Shown here one piece after another: positions 7,265 to 15,944 of a stretch of 33,942 nucleotides of DNA. The DNA comes from an uncultured Saprospiraceae bacterium. Its GTDB lineage: Bacteria > Bacteroidota > Bacteroidia > Chitinophagales > Saprospiraceae. Within the stretch, counting starts at the first letter, position 1, and each line of letters begins with the position of its first letter. The notes under the pieces are model-generated. The model did not search any database and was not told where the DNA came from. It saw nothing but the letters and a program-made list of their open reading frames with translations. A program made the translations under genes and the position numbers. Location: NCBI GenBank assembly GCA_947311105.1, contig CAMZKG010000193.1, positions 1-33,942 on the forward strand. Reading direction: 5' to 3'.

Positions 7265-9136
7265 ATGAAAAAAGGGCCAAACGATCGCACTCGATTATTA
7301 TCTATACAGATAGTTATGGTGATTGGTGCGTTGATTCTAGTGGGCAAAGCTTTTTCGTTACAGCTAATTAACAATGCCTTTAGATCTCGCGCACAAGCGA
7401 TTGCCATAGACAAAACAACGACCTACCCTTCTCGCGGTGTGCTTTTGGATAGAAATGGAAAGTTGATGATTTCCAACAATCCAATGTATGACCTGATGGT
7501 CTCCTATCGGCTGGTGGATCACAATATGGATACCACAAAATTTTGTGAGCTACTGGATATAAATAAGGAGACTTTCGTCAAAAACCTAAACAAGAATTGG
7601 AAGGATGTACGATATTCGAAGTCGGTGCCTTTTGTTTTCTTGAAAAAGCTTTCTGTTCCTACTTTTGCAAAATTATCTGAGCATTTGCATGAGTTTCCAG
7701 GCTTTTTCCCTGTTTTGAGAAATATTCGTGGTTATCCCGTAAAAGCTGGGGCGCACTTGTTGGGGTATATCTCCGAAGTAAGCCCTAGAGATATCGAGAA
7801 AGGGAATGGGGTTTATACACCTGGGGATTATATTGGAGCAATTGGGTTGGAAAAACAGTATGAAAAGTACTTGCGTGGAAAAAAAGGATATAAATATCAA
7901 TTAAAGGATAATCTCGGGCGTATTGTAGGCTCTTTTAAAGATGGCGCTCAAGATATGGATCCTGTTTCTGGGTCAGATTTAAAAACGGCAATTGATATAG
8001 ACTTACAAGCTTACGCCGAATGGCTGATGGCTGGTAAAGTGGGCAGTGTCGTGGCAATAGAACCCAAAACAGGGGAAATTTTGACGATGGTGAGTACGCC
8101 TACTTATGACCCTAATTTGTTGATTATCACTAGAGAGCGCGGTAAGATATTAGCAAACTTATTGAAAGATCCACAATTGCCTTTCTTTAATCGAGCGATA
8201 ATGGCCAAATATCCACCGGGCTCGGTCTTTAAAACAATCGTCGCACTCATAGGACTAAATGAAGGCGCCATTCGTAGAAATACAGGTTTTAAATGCAATC
8301 ACGGCTACAATTACGCTGGTCATACCTACGGGTGTCATGGGCATAGCCCCGTACACACGGTCGATCATGCCGTGCAAATCTCCTGTAATAGTTATTTCTT
8401 TCAAACGATACGGAAGGTTATTGACCAATATGGGTTTTATAGCCCCGACAAAGGGTTGGATCGTTTTGTCACGGATATTACCAAGTTTGGGCTAGGACAA
8501 AAACTAGGCATAGACTTTCCTAATGAAAACTCAGGAAATATTCCTACTTCTGCTTATTACAATAAAGTCTATCCCAAAAAGAAAGGGAGCTGGAAATCTC
8601 CGACAGTGATGTCTATAGGGATTGGTCAGGGAGAAATACAACTGACCACTATGCAAATTGCAAATCTAGCTGCCATCATTGCCAATCGGGGCTATTTTTA
8701 CACGCCACACTTGGTGACAGAAATTTCTGACGGAACGCCAATTGATAGCATTTATAGAGTAAAGCACTCCGTGGATGTTGCGCCCCAATATTTTGAGCCT
8801 GTCATTCATGGGATGCAGATGGCGGTAGAAGCTGGTACGGCACCTTTAGCACGCATACCTGGTATCACTGTTTGTGGCAAAACGGGAACTGTGCAAAATA
8901 CAACGAAAAACGGAAAGGATCACTCGGTTTTCTTTGCTTTTGTCCCCAAGGATGATCCCAAAATTGCTATCGCCGTATATGTTGAAAATGCTGGTTGGGG
9001 TGGCTCCTTTGCGGCTCCTATCGCAAGTCTCGTTGCCGAAAAATATATAAGGGGTGAAATACATGAGTCGCGCAAAGCGCTTGAGACTAGAATGCACGAA
9101 ACTGTTATTAAAACAGTAGAAGATAAGAAAAGATGA
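7265..9136 (+). CDS. mrdA: Penicillin-binding protein 2, peptidoglycan transpeptidase
   Basis: 623 aa: one N-terminal membrane helix (about 14-33), a PBP dimerisation domain (TYPSRGVLLDRNGKLMISNN onward) and a C-terminal transpeptidase domain. The three active-site motifs are intact: S320-VFK (nucleophile Ser320, Lys323), S373-C-N375 and K539-T-G. It cross-links peptidoglycan during side-wall growth and is the target of beta-lactams such as mecillinam in relatives. The gene starts 3 bp after mreD and its stop overlaps the folA start (ATGA at 9133). RodA, the glycosyltransferase partner that usually follows mrdA, is absent here. Confidence 0.96.
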   Translation: MKKGPNDRTRLLSIQIVMVIGALILVGKAFSLQLINNAFRSRAQAIAIDKTTTYPSRGVLLDRNGKLMISNNPMYDLMVSYRLVDHNMDTTKFCELLDINKETFVKNLNKNWKDVRYSKSVPFVFLKKLSVPTFAKLSEHLHEFPGFFPVLRNIRGYPVKAGAHLLGYISEVSPRDIEKGNGVYTPGDYIGAIGLEKQYEKYLRGKKGYKYQLKDNLGRIVGSFKDGAQDMDPVSGSDLKTAIDIDLQAYAEWLMAGKVGSVVAIEPKTGEILTMVSTPTYDPNLLIITRERGKILANLLKDPQLPFFNRAIMAKYPPGSVFKTIVALIGLNEGAIRRNTGFKCNHGYNYAGHTYGCHGHSPVHTVDHAVQISCNSYFFQTIRKVIDQYGFYSPDKGLDRFVTDITKFGLGQKLGIDFPNENSGNIPTSAYYNKVYPKKKGSWKSPTVMSIGIGQGEIQLTTMQIANLAAIIANRGYFYTPHLVTEISDGTPIDSIYRVKHSVDVAPQYFEPVIHGMQMAVEAGTAPLARIPGITVCGKTGTVQNTTKNGKDHSVFFAFVPKDDPKIAIAVYVENAGWGGSFAAPIASLVAEKYIRGEIHESRKALETRMHETVIKTVEDKKR

Positions 9137-9645
9137 GCAATGTAATCCGAATTTCTGCTATCTATGCCGTTGCTGAAAATGGTGTAATAGGACGACATAA
9201 CGAAATGCCGTGGTACTTGCCAGCCGATTTTAAGCATTTCAAAAAAACAACTCTGGGCGCTCCTATTATTATGGGGAGAAAAACTTACGATTCTATCGGA
9301 CGGCCTTTGCCTGGACGCACTAATATCGTTATCTCTAGAAACAAATCACTACAAATTGATGGTTGTCTGATGGCAAATAGCTTGTCAGATGCCATTGATA
9401 TTGCGAAAGCAACAAGTCCGGAAGAGATTTTTATTGCAGGAGGAGCAACTATTTATCGGGAAGCAATGAGCATCGTTGATCGACTTTATCAAACCGTTGT
9501 GCATATCTCCCCAATTGGAGATGCCTTTTTTCAACTGCCGAGCTCCGAGAAATGGATGGTCATCTCTTCCGAGTATCATCAAGCTGATGTGAAAAATTTA
9601 ATACCTTTTAGCTTCCAAATCTTGGAGAGAAGGATGGTGGATTAA
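9133..9645 (+). CDS. folA: Dihydrofolate reductase
   Basis: 170 aa, normal for the family, which reduces dihydrofolate to tetrahydrofolate with NADPH. Family signatures are present: the N-terminal strand ISAIYAVAENGVIG, the substrate loop MPWYLPADFKHFKKTT with the catalytic Asp, IIMGRKTYDSIGRPLPGR and the NADPH-binding IFIAGGATIY. The start overlaps the mrdA stop by 4 bp, so it is the last gene of the mre operon. It takes the place where rodA is often found. A bidirectional terminator follows 40 bp after the stop. Confidence 0.96.
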   Translation: MSNVIRISAIYAVAENGVIGRHNEMPWYLPADFKHFKKTTLGAPIIMGRKTYDSIGRPLPGRTNIVISRNKSLQIDGCLMANSLSDAIDIAKATSPEEIFIAGGATIYREAMSIVDRLYQTVVHISPIGDAFFQLPSSEKWMVISSEYHQADVKNLIPFSFQILERRMVD

Positions 9646-9684
9646 TTGTGCAATAAATCATAGCTAACTTTTACTTTTCAACAA

Positions 9685-9720
9685 AAAAGGGGCTGCCTTT
9701 CTAAAAAGACAGCCCCTTTT
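9685..9720. terminator. Bidirectional terminator between convergent folA and the T9SS protein gene
   Basis: Perfect 11-bp arms (AAAAGGGGCTG at 9685-9695 and CAGCCCCTTTT at 9710-9720) with a further short inner stem. An A-run on one side and a T-run on the other let it act on both strands. It lies between two genes that end towards each other. Confidence 0.9.
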
Positions 9721-9736
9721 GATGTTTGCGTGAATG

Positions 9737-11626
9737 TTACTTCGCTACAGTAAAGCTAGAAGAAATACCTTTTGAGCCTGACAAAATAGTCAAGTCATAG
9801 TTTCCATTAGCTAAGCTAGATAGATCTAATGTATGCTTGTAAGCTCCTTTTGCTAAGTTTCCTAAGCTTTCAGAAATAATCACCTTTCCAGAAAAGTCTA
9901 TCACATTAATTGTGATAGGCATGCTTTCAGCGGTAGAAAAATCAATATTCAGAAAGTCTGTAGTTGGATTAGGGTAAGTACTTAAACCCTTTAGCTGGGT
10001 TAATTCATTTAAACCAACAACAAAGCTAGATTCTACAGCTTGTAGAATGTACTGATCTCTCGAAGATTCAAAAATAATTGACGCTCCAAGGTTGTTGAAG
10101 TTTTCAACGGAGTGCTCAGATGCAAAGTCAATAATACTGGCAGTTTGGCCATTAGCAGGTAGTCTATAGTTGCCATTAAACGTGTAGGTGTAATCAAAGT
10201 CATAGGTAGTGCCAGCATCTTTGCCAGTCAAATCAATACCATCGGTACCGTTGTATAGCTTTTTGACAACATTGTCGAATTCTGTTTCGCCATTAGATGC
10301 AACATTCTTTTTAGTGGACCATTCTTTGATTGCAACAATCATTTTGGTTCCACTTATTAAGTTCACTTTTGGTGTGTATGACCCGTAAACTCTAATAGAC
10401 TGGTTGGCACTATCCAGTTGGTAAGAAGCTTCTACATCAACTAATGCGCCTTCAGCTTGAGCCGAAGTGATGTCACTTTCCGTAAGAGTGTTAGGGTTTA
10501 AAGTTTTGTATAAACCATCAATTTGAGTCGTAGGCACAGCATTAATTCCATAAAATCTTCTTCTTTCAATGGTCTCTGTAGTTGTGTAAGGGTCACCATC
10601 ACCTGGGAAGTCTTGCTGGTATTTTAGGAGTATAGGCTTCACATCCATGCCGCCTACGACAGATTTTATCTTAGCGTTGCCAGGCTTACAAGGTGCACAA
10701 GTGGAGCTTGTAAAAACTTCTAAGACGGTATTTCTAGTGGTATAGGCAGATGCATCATATACAACAATGTTAAAACTCAACGAATCATTGGTCAGATCAT
10801 CATCTGTACCGCCATTTACATTAGAAACCCACATCTTTACAGAGTGTTCCCCTGCTGTCCAAGAAGGGGGGGTTGGATGAGTAAGTGTTGTAGTCGATAA
10901 TGTAGATAAATTCGATACCGCAACATTTGCAGTGACTGGAGTTGCTCCATCTATAGAATACGAAAGGTCACAGCTAGTTACATCGGCACTACCAAAACTA
11001 GCTACATCGAGCTTCAGCTTGGTCGTAGGTAGTGTGTAGTTGGGGTTGGGATTAGATAATGCCGCCATGTCATTCTCGGAATAACCCTTGATGGTGATGT
11101 CATCAATAAGAAGTAAAAATTTATCTGTGCTTGTATTTACATAAGCAAGACGAATAGACATGCCTTGGTATGCTGAAAAATCATATACTTGAGTACTCCA
11201 CTCTGGAGTAGCTTCAAGGACTGTTTTTATAGTGACAAAACTATCTGGTTCTGTTTGGCCTGTTGTATTTATTTTCAAGTCGTAGCGCTCTGGGTAGCCA
11301 GGATCCGCAGTTAGCTCACTCCAAGTTAATAGAAGTGTTTTTCCAGGGTCTGCCGTGGGAATGGTGATTTCAGAAGTAATCATCCAGTCATCTGAAGTGC
11401 CTGCAGGTGAGTACCATGAATTACTCATCACCGCTTCGCTGCTAGAAAGAACCCATGCATCAGTAACAAAGCTCACATTAGCGTGTGGGGTATTGCCATC
11501 TCGGTCTATAATGATGTAATCCGAAGGAATCCCTGAAGAGAAGTCTTCAGAATATACATCCTGGGCAACGACAGCGCCCGAAAAGAACAAGATTAGTAGT
11601 AAAAAAGTAAAAAAAGAACGATTCAT
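9737..11626 (-). CDS. Secreted T9SS protein with cleaved-adhesin (choice-of-anchor J) and Omp28/thioredoxin-like domains
   Basis: 629 aa. Residues 1-21 form a signal peptide ending GAVVAQ. Residues about 24-185 look like a cleaved-adhesin (choice-of-anchor J) domain (YSEDFSSGIPSDYIIIDRDG, SDDWMITSEITI, FLLLIDDITI). A beta-rich linker follows. Around residues 298-365 is a thioredoxin-like segment of the Omp28 type with a CxxC pair (C310-APC, C313) and a VPTT motif. The last 80 residues are a T9SS type A sorting domain (STYPNPTTDFLNIDF ... LANGNYDLTIL). The protein should cross the outer membrane through the gliding-linked secretion system and be surface-attached or released. The CxxC suggests redox activity or a structural disulfide; which is not clear. 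Confidence 0.88.
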   Translation of the reverse strand: MNRSFFTFLLLILFFSGAVVAQDVYSEDFSSGIPSDYIIIDRDGNTPHANVSFVTDAWVLSSSEAVMSNSWYSPAGTSDDWMITSEITIPTADPGKTLLLTWSELTADPGYPERYDLKINTTGQTEPDSFVTIKTVLEATPEWSTQVYDFSAYQGMSIRLAYVNTSTDKFLLLIDDITIKGYSENDMAALSNPNPNYTLPTTKLKLDVASFGSADVTSCDLSYSIDGATPVTANVAVSNLSTLSTTTLTHPTPPSWTAGEHSVKMWVSNVNGGTDDDLTNDSLSFNIVVYDASAYTTRNTVLEVFTSSTCAPCKPGNAKIKSVVGGMDVKPILLKYQQDFPGDGDPYTTTETIERRRFYGINAVPTTQIDGLYKTLNPNTLTESDITSAQAEGALVDVEASYQLDSANQSIRVYGSYTPKVNLISGTKMIVAIKEWSTKKNVASNGETEFDNVVKKLYNGTDGIDLTGKDAGTTYDFDYTYTFNGNYRLPANGQTASIIDFASEHSVENFNNLGASIIFESSRDQYILQAVESSFVVGLNELTQLKGLSTYPNPTTDFLNIDFSTAESMPITINVIDFSGKVIISESLGNLAKGAYKHTLDLSSLANGNYDLTILSGSKGISSSFTVAK

Positions 11627-11830
11627 ATTGTTGTATTTTGTGAAAAAGATGCTGCAAGATACACTAAATTAAAACATAATTTGTAACTATTCTTACGGAT
11701 ATGTCTATAATTTTGCAAATTTTTATAGAATCAGAATTATTCAAAATTAGTCTTTCTTGGGACATTCCTTTGATGAAGACTCAACTACATTGCTTTTTCT
11801 TCGTAACTATGCCATCGAAAACCAAAAATC

Positions 11831-13171
11831 ATGAACATCATCATCCTAGGTAATGGAATCAGTGGAGTCACCGCAGCACGCCATATTCGCAAGCAAAGTG
11901 ACCATAAAATCACGATTATTTCTTCCGAAATGCCCTTCTTTTTCTCTAGAACGGCACTTATGTATGTCTATATGGGGCACATGCGTTTTAAGGATATCCA
12001 GCCCTACGAAGACGATTTTTGGCTAAAAAATAATATTAACTTGCTCCAAACCCACATCAAGGACATTGATTTTGAGCAAAAACATCTCCTTGCGGAAAAT
12101 GGCGACCAAATAAGCTACGATAAACTGATTTTAGCCGTAGGGTCTAAACCCAATAAATTTGGTTGGCCAGGTCAAGATTTGGATGCCGTGCATGGATTAT
12201 ACCACAAACAAGACCTTGATGCCATGGAAAAACACTCCAAAGGACTGAAAAAAGCGGTAATTGTGGGCGGTGGGCTTATCGGGTTAGAAATGGCCGAAAT
12301 GTTTCTTTCTCGCAAAATTTCTGTCACTTTTCTCGTAAGAGAGTCAGATTATTGGCGGGTTGTGCTGCCCGAAGAAGAATCTAAGATGATTAGTCGGCAT
12401 ATTAAACATCACGGCATAGACTTGAGATTGTCGACAGAGCTAAAAGAAATTATTGATGATGGAAGTGGTAAAGCTTGTGCAGTCATAACCGATAAAGGAG
12501 AGCGAATAGACTGTGGTTTTGTTGGCTTAACCGCTGGTGTGCACCCCAATGTAGCTTTTTTGAAAAATAAAGGACTTAATATCGGTCGGGGCATTCAGGT
12601 AAATGAATTCTTAGAAACCAACCTGCCAGATGTCTATGCCATCGGCGATTGTGCCGAGATGCTTGCGCCAAAACCTGGACGCCGTCCCGTTGAAGCCGTT
12701 TGGTACACAGGGCGCATGATGGGGGAAGTGGTCGCCCATAATATTTGTGGAAACAAAAAAAGCTACCACCCAGGCATTTGGTTTAATTCTGCCAAATTTT
12801 TAGACATCGAATACCAAGTCTATGGTCACATTCCAAGTGATTTGCCGAAAGGCACCGAGACGCTATATTGGGAACACCCTGATGGAGCTAAAAGTATTAG
12901 AATAAATTATGATTCAAATTCTCGTGTCGTGACAGGTTTTAACTTGATGGGTATTCGGTATCGCCATGATGTGTGTAACAAGTGGCTTTCGCAAAAAGCA
13001 AATATTGAAACCGTTCTAGAAAATCTTTCTTTGGCTAATTTTGATCCAGAATTCTTTAAAACCTATGAGTCGGATGTCTTAGCTTTGTATAATCAACAAA
13101 CAGGAAAATCTTTGCAGCCGAAGCGCAAAAGAAGCCTTACATCCGTTTTATCCTTCCTAAAATCTAAATAA
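11831..13171 (+). CDS. FAD/NAD(P)-dependent pyridine nucleotide-disulfide-type oxidoreductase
   Basis: 446 aa with the two-dinucleotide-fold layout: FAD site G7-x-G9-xx-G12 at the N-terminus, NAD(P) site G146-G-G148-xx-G151 and the FAD-binding YAIGDCAE motif (D273). It resembles the nitrite-reductase/rubredoxin-reductase-like branch rather than true disulfide reductases, because the redox-active CxxxxC is absent from the FAD domain. The last 130 residues are an extra domain of unknown role. The next gene starts immediately after its stop codon and encodes a membrane [4Fe-4S] protein, so the two probably form an electron-transfer pair in which this protein takes electrons from NAD(P)H. The final acceptor is unknown. 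Confidence 0.88.
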   Translation: MNIIILGNGISGVTAARHIRKQSDHKITIISSEMPFFFSRTALMYVYMGHMRFKDIQPYEDDFWLKNNINLLQTHIKDIDFEQKHLLAENGDQISYDKLILAVGSKPNKFGWPGQDLDAVHGLYHKQDLDAMEKHSKGLKKAVIVGGGLIGLEMAEMFLSRKISVTFLVRESDYWRVVLPEEESKMISRHIKHHGIDLRLSTELKEIIDDGSGKACAVITDKGERIDCGFVGLTAGVHPNVAFLKNKGLNIGRGIQVNEFLETNLPDVYAIGDCAEMLAPKPGRRPVEAVWYTGRMMGEVVAHNICGNKKSYHPGIWFNSAKFLDIEYQVYGHIPSDLPKGTETLYWEHPDGAKSIRINYDSNSRVVTGFNLMGIRYRHDVCNKWLSQKANIETVLENLSLANFDPEFFKTYESDVLALYNQQTGKSLQPKRKRSLTSVLSFLKSK

Positions 13172-14488
13172 ATGAATACTTTTTCAGTCAATAACAATGG
13201 TGTGTGGTTTCGATCAATGAGCAACAAAGGCATAGTAGCTTGGGTTTTGGGTGTTATTTTGACGGGGTTTTATGTTTTGCTTTATTTCTTTCCGTATTTG
13301 CTTGGGCAGGGAAGCGGTGGAGCACCTAATACAGGAATTATTGCGTTATTTGACCCGTTAAGTTATGCACTAAAAGGGAAGCCGGCCAGTCAATGGTTTT
13401 TGTATGGAACGCTTTACACCGTGGCCATTCTAGGCTTCGGAGTGAAGTTTTTACGCAAGTATCGCCACAATAAGTACGAAATCCTTCGGACAATATCTGT
13501 AATGTTCTTTCAGCTAGGCTTTGCTTTTCTCCTTCCGGAAATACTCCAAAAACTCAATAAGCCTTACTACGATTTTAAAAATATGTGGCCATTGAATTAT
13601 TACTTTTTTGATGCTTATAGTTTAGAAGGCTATTTGAGTAGCGGGACTATTGGTTTGTTTATGCTAGTATGGGGCTTGTTGATGATTTTTGTGATTTCTC
13701 CAATTTTGACTTATTATTTTGGAAAACGCTGGTTTTGTTCTTGGGTCTGTGGCTGTGGTGGCTTGGCGGAAACAGCAGGAGACTCCTTTCGGCACTTAAG
13801 CGACAAGTCGATTAAGGCTTGGAAAATCGAACGCTGGGTCATTCACTCGATCTTGGTCTTTGTAGTAGTCATGACCATCGGGGTTTTGTATAGTTATGTC
13901 TATGATCATCCCGACAAGTTGTTGGTTACCCGCAATTATTTGACAATAACTTTTCTTACAGTACTTGCATTAGCAGGTGTTTTTATCGGCTCTAGCTTTT
14001 TTAAAGGCATACAAAAAGCGGACAGAAGAAAAGCTTTAATTGCTATTGGTGCCATCATGGCTTTAGTTGTTGTGGCACATTTGGGCAATCAAAAAAATAT
14101 TTTATTTATTGATAATGGGCTATTGCGTCAGTGGTATGGCTTTTTTATTGGGGCGATTTTTTCTGGTATTGTGGGCGTTGGATTCTATCCCATTTTAGGC
14201 AGTCGGGTCTGGTGTAGGTATGGATGTCCGATGGCGGCGATATTGGGTGTTCAGCAGAAGTTATTTTCCAGATTTCGGATTACGACCAATGGAGGGCAAT
14301 GTATTTCCTGCGGAAATTGCTCCACCTATTGCGAGATGGGTATAGATGTACGGGCTTACGCCCAAAAAGGCGAGAATATCGTACGGGCTTCCTGTGTCGG
14401 TTGTGGTGTTTGTTCGGCGGTCTGCCCGCGGGGCGTGTTGAAGTTAGAAGGCAGTGCTTTTGATATATCTGATCGGGTTTTGGTTTGA
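13172..14488 (+). CDS. Membrane-bound 2x[4Fe-4S] ferredoxin-type protein (NapH/NosR/CcoG-like)
   Basis: 438 aa with about six to seven membrane helices and four cysteine clusters: C189-xxx-C193-x-C195 in a loop, C348-xxx-C352-P, and two ferredoxin motifs C377/C380/C383/C387 and C408/C411/C414/C418. This is the layout of the NapH/NosR/CcoG family of membrane electron carriers, although the first cluster reads CxxxCGC instead of the usual CxxxCP. It starts with no gap after the FAD oxidoreductase and is almost surely coupled to it. No terminal reductase is in the window, so the physiological role is open. Its TGA stop codon lies inside the first 80-bp inverted-repeat element. Confidence 0.87.
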   Translation: MNTFSVNNNGVWFRSMSNKGIVAWVLGVILTGFYVLLYFFPYLLGQGSGGAPNTGIIALFDPLSYALKGKPASQWFLYGTLYTVAILGFGVKFLRKYRHNKYEILRTISVMFFQLGFAFLLPEILQKLNKPYYDFKNMWPLNYYFFDAYSLEGYLSSGTIGLFMLVWGLLMIFVISPILTYYFGKRWFCSWVCGCGGLAETAGDSFRHLSDKSIKAWKIERWVIHSILVFVVVMTIGVLYSYVYDHPDKLLVTRNYLTITFLTVLALAGVFIGSSFFKGIQKADRRKALIAIGAIMALVVVAHLGNQKNILFIDNGLLRQWYGFFIGAIFSGIVGVGFYPILGSRVWCRYGCPMAAILGVQQKLFSRFRITTNGGQCISCGNCSTYCEMGIDVRAYAQKGENIVRASCVGCGVCSAVCPRGVLKLEGSAFDISDRVLV

Positions 14489-14561
14489 GAAACCTTGGCA
14501 AGCAAAAGCCCTGGCAGTAAAAATACAAGAAGATGGATTAAAACTAGTGGTTTCTTAAACC
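14482..14561. repeat. 80-bp terminal-inverted-repeat element, copy 1
   Basis: Bounded by GGTTTGAGAAACC and GGTTTCTTAAACC, which pair over 13 bp with one G-T pair. Each end is also a small hairpin by itself (GGTTT/AAACC). The element overlaps the last 7 bp of the upstream membrane protein gene and supplies its TGA stop. A second copy of exactly the same length lies 59 bp downstream. Confidence 0.8.
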
Positions 14562-14620
14562 TTCGCTACTAGATGTTTTTTACTAAACCTAGATTGTTTT
14601 GCTATTTTGTTCAATTGCTC

Positions 14621-14700
14621 GGTTTGAGAAACCTTAACAAACTAAAGCCCTAGCGATGAAAATACAGGCAGATAGCTTAAAAACTAGGGTTTCTTAAACC
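14621..14700. repeat. 80-bp terminal-inverted-repeat element, copy 2
   Basis: Same orientation, same length and same terminal 13-mers as copy 1; about 80 percent identical over its length by eye, with the changes in the interior. The pattern fits a small non-autonomous repeat (MITE- or REP-like) or a conserved RNA hairpin. Confidence 0.8.
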
Positions 14701-14740
14701 TTTACTAACTATTCTTGAACTGGCTCTACGCGTTTTATTG

Positions 14741-14762
14741 GAGACAATTCTTGAATTGTCTC
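14741..14762. repeat. Perfect 9-bp inverted repeat
   Basis: GAGACAATT and AATTGTCTC around the 4-nt loop CTTG. It is followed by TACGGCG. Partial echoes (ATTCTTGAACTGGCTCTACG) lie just upstream at 14711-14730, so it may be a member of a short dispersed palindromic family. Confidence 0.6.
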
Positions 14763-14782
14763 TACGGCGCTCGTTTCTACAT

Positions 14783-14802
14783 CTTGCAAATTAATTTGCA
14801 AG
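14783..14802. repeat. Perfect 20-bp palindrome
   Basis: The sequence CTTGCAAATT followed directly by AATTTGCAAG has no spacer. It could be an operator or a remnant of a short dispersed repeat; no gene start is close enough to assign it. Confidence 0.55.
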
Positions 14803-14900
14803 TCCACTCGTTTAACATACCCGACTTACAGTAATGAGCAAATGTATGAAGTCACTCTGTCCTAGCAGCGTTAAGCATACAGTGCCGCAACTTAAGTCAA

Positions 14901-15719
14901 TTACTCCTTAGGCTCTTCTTCGTCCCATCCTTTTGCGATGTCTTCGGGTACATCTTCAGGAGCTTCAGGATTTTTTTCAATCCAAAAATTATTGATGCCT
15001 TCTCCTTGGACAACACCATATTCCAAGCGATTGAGCAATTCAAGCAAAGCCATAAAAGTGATAATGGCATGCATTCTGTTTTCTAATTTTCCAAACAGTA
15101 CTTCAAACTGTACTTTTCCTTCTCCGATTACATCCCTAATATGCTTTTGCTGCCCTCGAATGGTATGATTGTAGGTATAGACTTGGTGAATAACCTTTGA
15201 CTTTCGCCCTTCCATACGGTCAAGCACTCTTTGGAAAGCCCTCATTAGCTTAAAAAGTGTCAATGATTCCAACTCTACATCAACCAAGGCTCTGACCGCA
15301 ATATCTTTGACTTCCTTGTTGGTATAGCCTCTTTTTTCCATGAGCGCCCTTTCTTCTTCAAAGGCACGCATTTGAGCCATGACACTTTTGTAGCGCTTAT
15401 ATTCTAGCAGTCTTTCGACCAATTCCATTCTAGGGTCGATTTCATTGCCTTCTTCATCGATCTCCTTACGGGGAATCAAAATTTTTGCCTTAATCCGCAT
15501 AAGAGTCGCTGCCACTAGAATAAACTCACTAGCAACATCCACATTCATCTCTTGCATTTGGCGGATATAGTCTAAAAAGTCTTTAGCGATTTTGGCAATA
15601 GGAATATCATAGATGTCTAGCTCGTCCCTTTCGATAAAGAACAAGAGTAAATCAAACGGCCCTTCAAATTGGGTTAGTTTGATGGTATATCTGTCTGCGG
15701 TCATCATTCGTGATGGCAA
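14901..15719 (-). CDS. scpA: Segregation and condensation protein A (kleisin)
   Basis: 272 aa. The N-terminal kleisin signature is clear (YTIKLTQFEGPFDLLLFFIERDELDIYDIPIAKIAKDFLDYI, given in parts: FEGPFDLLL, DELDIYDIPI). It is followed by AATLMRIKAKIL and a C-terminal winged-helix region (FMALLELLN). ScpA bridges the heads of the SMC dimer in chromosome condensation. The annotated start MPSRMM may be 4-5 residues too long; ATG codons at positions 5 and 6 are equally good. ScpB and SMC are not in the window. The acidic tail (EDVPEDIAKGWDEEEP) is usual for Bacteroidota. Confidence 0.94.
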   Translation of the reverse strand: MPSRMMTADRYTIKLTQFEGPFDLLLFFIERDELDIYDIPIAKIAKDFLDYIRQMQEMNVDVASEFILVAATLMRIKAKILIPRKEIDEEGNEIDPRMELVERLLEYKRYKSVMAQMRAFEEERALMEKRGYTNKEVKDIAVRALVDVELESLTLFKLMRAFQRVLDRMEGRKSKVIHQVYTYNHTIRGQQKHIRDVIGEGKVQFEVLFGKLENRMHAIITFMALLELLNRLEYGVVQGEGINNFWIEKNPEAPEDVPEDIAKGWDEEEPKE

Positions 15720-15760
15720 AGATAGGAGATTTTTTGATACAGGACTGGATCCATTTGGGC

Positions 15761-15798
15761 AAAAAAATAACTAGCTGAGAATGAATCAACTAGTTATT
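15761..15798 (-). terminator. Terminator of the tRNA-Val transcript
   Basis: AATAACTAG (15766-15774) pairs with CTAGTTATT (15790-15798), extended by an inner TGA/TCA stem. On the minus strand the hairpin is followed by seven T (A-run 15761-15767). It starts about 10 bp past the tRNA 3' end. Confidence 0.75.
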
Positions 15799-15808
15799 AT
15801 CTACTCTG

Positions 15809-15883
15809 TGGGAAATGAGGGATTCGAACCCCCGACCCCCTCGGTGTAAACGAGGTGCTCTGAACCAACTGAGCTAATTTCCC
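15809..15883 (-). tRNA. tRNA-Val (anticodon TAC)
   Basis: 75 nt on the minus strand including the discriminator A; CCA is not encoded. Acceptor arms GGGAAAT/ATTTCCC pair fully, the D arm is GCTC...GAGC, the anticodon stem is CCTCG/CGAGG with loop TTTACAC (anticodon TAC, reading valine GTN), and the T arm carries GGTTCGAATCC. A perfect promoter lies upstream and a hairpin terminator downstream, so it is a single-gene transcript. Confidence 0.96.
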
Positions 15884-15896
15884 TAAAATTGGACTG

Positions 15897-15928
15897 CAAA
15901 GGTAATATTCATTTTGCTGAAAAGCAAA
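15897..15928 (-). promoter_or_regulatory. Promoter of tRNA-Val (Bacteroidota type)
   Basis: Minus strand TTTG (15925-15928), 20-bp spacer, TACCTTTG (15897-15904). Both boxes match the Bacteroidota consensus exactly, and the expected start point lies a few bases before the mature tRNA. It serves as the reference promoter for this window. Confidence 0.8.
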
Positions 15929-15944
15929 CAATAAGCCAAAAAAA

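Larger units (their letters stand above)
14489..14900. other. 412-bp intergenic region of stacked inverted repeats
   Basis: Between the end of the membrane [4Fe-4S] gene and the end of scpA, which converge. It holds the two 80-bp elements, a 22-bp hairpin and a 20-bp palindrome and no credible gene. No classical terminator with a T-run is seen, so the inverted repeats may serve that purpose. Confidence 0.65.
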
